A program made the translations under genes and the position numbers. Positions 62,438 through 64,000 of a stretch of DNA of 64,000 bases are shown here, piece after piece. The notes beneath the pieces are model-generated. The model saw nothing but the letters and a program-made list of their open reading frames with translations, did not search any database and was not told the DNA's origin. The stretch comes from Gammaproteobacteria bacterium (GTDB taxonomy: Bacteria; Pseudomonadota; Gammaproteobacteria; Pseudomonadales; Cellvibrionaceae): assembly GCA_004172865.1 (NCBI GenBank), contig SEBV01000001.1, forward strand, positions 62,001 through 126,000, read 5' to 3'. The stretch's first letter is position 1. Each line of letters begins with the position of its first letter.

Positions 62438-63967
62438 TTATTTTGCTGTATAGATAAGTTCCTTTGTTCCCCCATCAATTGCAATTGTGATTTTCACTGA
62501 TGCTCCTGATGGAGCAATGATAGGTGTCCAGTCATATTGGTTGGCAACTTTTATAGCTGGATCCGCTCCTATTGTGATTGTACTTCCCACAGGTAAAGGA
62601 TTTCCATTAATGTCAGCAACAGCATGTGTGTAGCCTGAATATTCGGGGCTTGATATTGCAGGTAGGAATCCATTCTCAAGTAAAACAGAATCACTTGACA
62701 TGATTACCAAGTGCTGTTTGCGGATTGTTACAGGATCGCGAGAGCATTTTTTAGGATTTGCATTTTCATCTTTTTGCTGACAAAAAGCACCATTATATAT
62801 TCCGTTATTTTGTGTGTAATTGGTGCCGAAATTCGGATCTTTGTCATCTTTTGTGTCATTAGTCGTATCTGTTATAAAATTAATGAAGTGTTCAGGATTA
62901 ATGCCTGCATCACGAATACCATTTTCGTTGATATCTAAATAGGCTTCGGCCAAGTCATCGCACTGTAGAGTTAAGAATTCAAAGGATGAGTTTGGTACGT
63001 TACGTTTACATTTATTTGCTTTTGCTTTTGCTAATTCGGGCGAATCTCCTTCATTAGTGTCATCACCTAAGACCGCAAATATATCGACTCCCGGATCATA
63101 AACCCCATTACCGTTTGTGTCTTTGAAGCTTTCGTTGCCGATTGCTGTTGCGAGTATAGTGCTTCTGCCCGCGCGCTCTGCTTCACAAATATATTGAGTA
63201 TCTGGTGCTGTAAAAGGCCCCAGGCATAAAATTCGATTGATAGAGTAGTCAAGGCTGTTTCTTGGTGGTCTAGGATTTTGGCTTGTCCAAGAAACTACAC
63301 ATCCGCCTCCAACAGTAGTGCAGCTGGGGGTGATGGAGCCACCTTCTGTTGTAAAATACACCGTAGTGCCGTCAGGAGCTGGATTGTTGTAAGCGTCAGC
63401 GAGTAACATAGTGACTTTAGATGTAACCCCGTTATAGTCCCATCCTGCAGGATTAAACTTTTCGAGAGCCATTGACATGCTTTTCTGATCAGGCAGGCCA
63501 GTTGCGATTACTAACTCGCTAGATACCGTAGTAATCTGCGGGCTGTCCTTAACTGTGGCCGTAACGCGAATACTCGTTGATATATTTCCTGAGTTAACGC
63601 TTGTGGATACGTACCCATCTTTATCACTTCTGCCACTATCTTGAGATAGCTTCAGTCCACCAACTACCGATGTGAGTGAAAAATTAACATCTATTCCTGA
63701 AATAGGTTGACCGGTCTGACCTAATAAGCGGAAACGCACTAAAGAGGATTCGGTACCGCCTGTGCCTATAAGGTTAATTACAGCAGGAACGGCGTCCTTG
63801 AACTCTATTGATTGCAAAGTATCAGCATTTACAGCGCTGGAACTACTTCCACTTGAGCCACCATTCGCTAAGTTGTCCAGCGCCGAACCATCTCCCCCTC
63901 CGCAGCCTGTCAATATGACACTTACGAGCATGGCGCCAAGGAATTGAAACGTTGTTTTTGTTTGCAT
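62438..63967 (-). CDS. Lipoprotein with Ig-like domains and calcium-loop-like motifs
   Basis: A 509-residue protein with a lipobox (LTGC, Cys22) followed by a Gly/Ser-rich linker (NGGSSGSSSS). Two bacterial Ig-like (Big-1 type) regions follow, about 50-155 (VNFSLTSVVGGLKLSQDSGRS) and about 165-280, where VYFTTEGGSITPS is typical. From about 283 the chain has two dockerin-like acidic loops, DTNGNGVYD and DINENGIRD, and several cysteines. The end (about 445-509) is another Ig-like region. Function is not recognised; display on the outer membrane and contact with other molecules is a guess. The terminator at 62.4 kb is shared with damX. Confidence 0.72.
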   Translation of the reverse strand: MQTKTTFQFLGAMLVSVILTGCGGGDGSALDNLANGGSSGSSSSAVNADTLQSIEFKDAVPAVINLIGTGGTESSLVRFRLLGQTGQPISGIDVNFSLTSVVGGLKLSQDSGRSDKDGYVSTSVNSGNISTSIRVTATVKDSPQITTVSSELVIATGLPDQKSMSMALEKFNPAGWDYNGVTSKVTMLLADAYNNPAPDGTTVYFTTEGGSITPSCTTVGGGCVVSWTSQNPRPPRNSLDYSINRILCLGPFTAPDTQYICEAERAGRSTILATAIGNESFKDTNGNGVYDPGVDIFAVLGDDTNEGDSPELAKAKANKCKRNVPNSSFEFLTLQCDDLAEAYLDINENGIRDAGINPEHFINFITDTTNDTKDDKDPNFGTNYTQNNGIYNGAFCQQKDENANPKKCSRDPVTIRKQHLVIMSSDSVLLENGFLPAISSPEYSGYTHAVADINGNPLPVGSTITIGADPAIKVANQYDWTPIIAPSGASVKITIAIDGGTKELIYTAK

Positions 63968-64000
63968 GGTGTCTTCCTAATTTACCGAGAGGTGCCCGAG

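Overview
The window reads as chromosomal DNA of a gammaproteobacterium close to Cellvibrio (Cellvibrionaceae). This is inferred from three things. The housekeeping gene order is pseudomonad-like (lgt-thyA-folA; priA facing rpmE; hslVU with a DUF971 gene; pilMNOPQ-aroKB-damX). Plant-polysaccharide genes are present (two GH53 galactanases, a GH2 lipoprotein, a TonB-dependent receptor, a secreted pullulanase). A serine-rich linker follows a lipobox. No rRNA, tRNA, CRISPR array, IS element or prophage was seen.

Layout. 1-10.9 kb: 3' end of lgt, thyA, folA, then on the minus strand a DUF3833 lipoprotein, ilvD, argA, a small membrane protein, a Gfo/Idh/MocA oxidoreductase and argE; then a stand-alone GspE/PilB-type ATPase and a flavodoxin-fold gene broken by a 14-nt insertion. 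11.2-18.4 kb: a three-gene amidoligase cassette (transglutaminase + DUF2126; ATP-grasp + alpha-E; transglutaminase). 18.4-33.6 kb: accessory region with a TauE-type exporter, a GH53 galactanase with a structured leader, a PAS-GAF-GGDEF cyclase, a YkgJ-type cysteine-cluster protein, a minus-strand galactan locus (TonB receptor, GH53, GH2), and on the plus strand a pullulanase and a secreted ThuA-like protein. 33.7-46.7 kb: glnE, ilvE, an LPS-core group (family 2 glycosyltransferase, msbA, hldE), a DUF4136 lipoprotein, uppP, then DUF971, hslU, hslV and a SPOR gene on the minus strand. 46.8-64 kb: an alpha/beta hydrolase, priA, rpmE with a secreted nuclease, PBP1A, pilMNOPQ-aroK-aroB-damX, and a lipoprotein with Ig-like and calcium-loop-like features.

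How the genes work together. The galactan locus makes a plausible chain: GH53 enzymes cut beta-1,4-galactan, the TonB receptor imports oligosaccharides, and the lipid-anchored GH2 trims them to galactose. A UUCG-capped terminator separates the receptor from the two enzymes, and nested inverted repeats sit in the receptor promoter/leader. The pullulanase adds alpha-glucan debranching. The transglutaminase/ATP-grasp/alpha-E/DUF2126 cassette probably makes and trims an unidentified peptide or amide conjugate. It is the best candidate for an incompletely described system here, although the family association itself has been noted before.

Main caveats: functions come from reading motifs and family resemblance with no database search; several starts were moved inward from the longest ORF on ribosome-binding-site or family grounds; RNA structures were found by eye.
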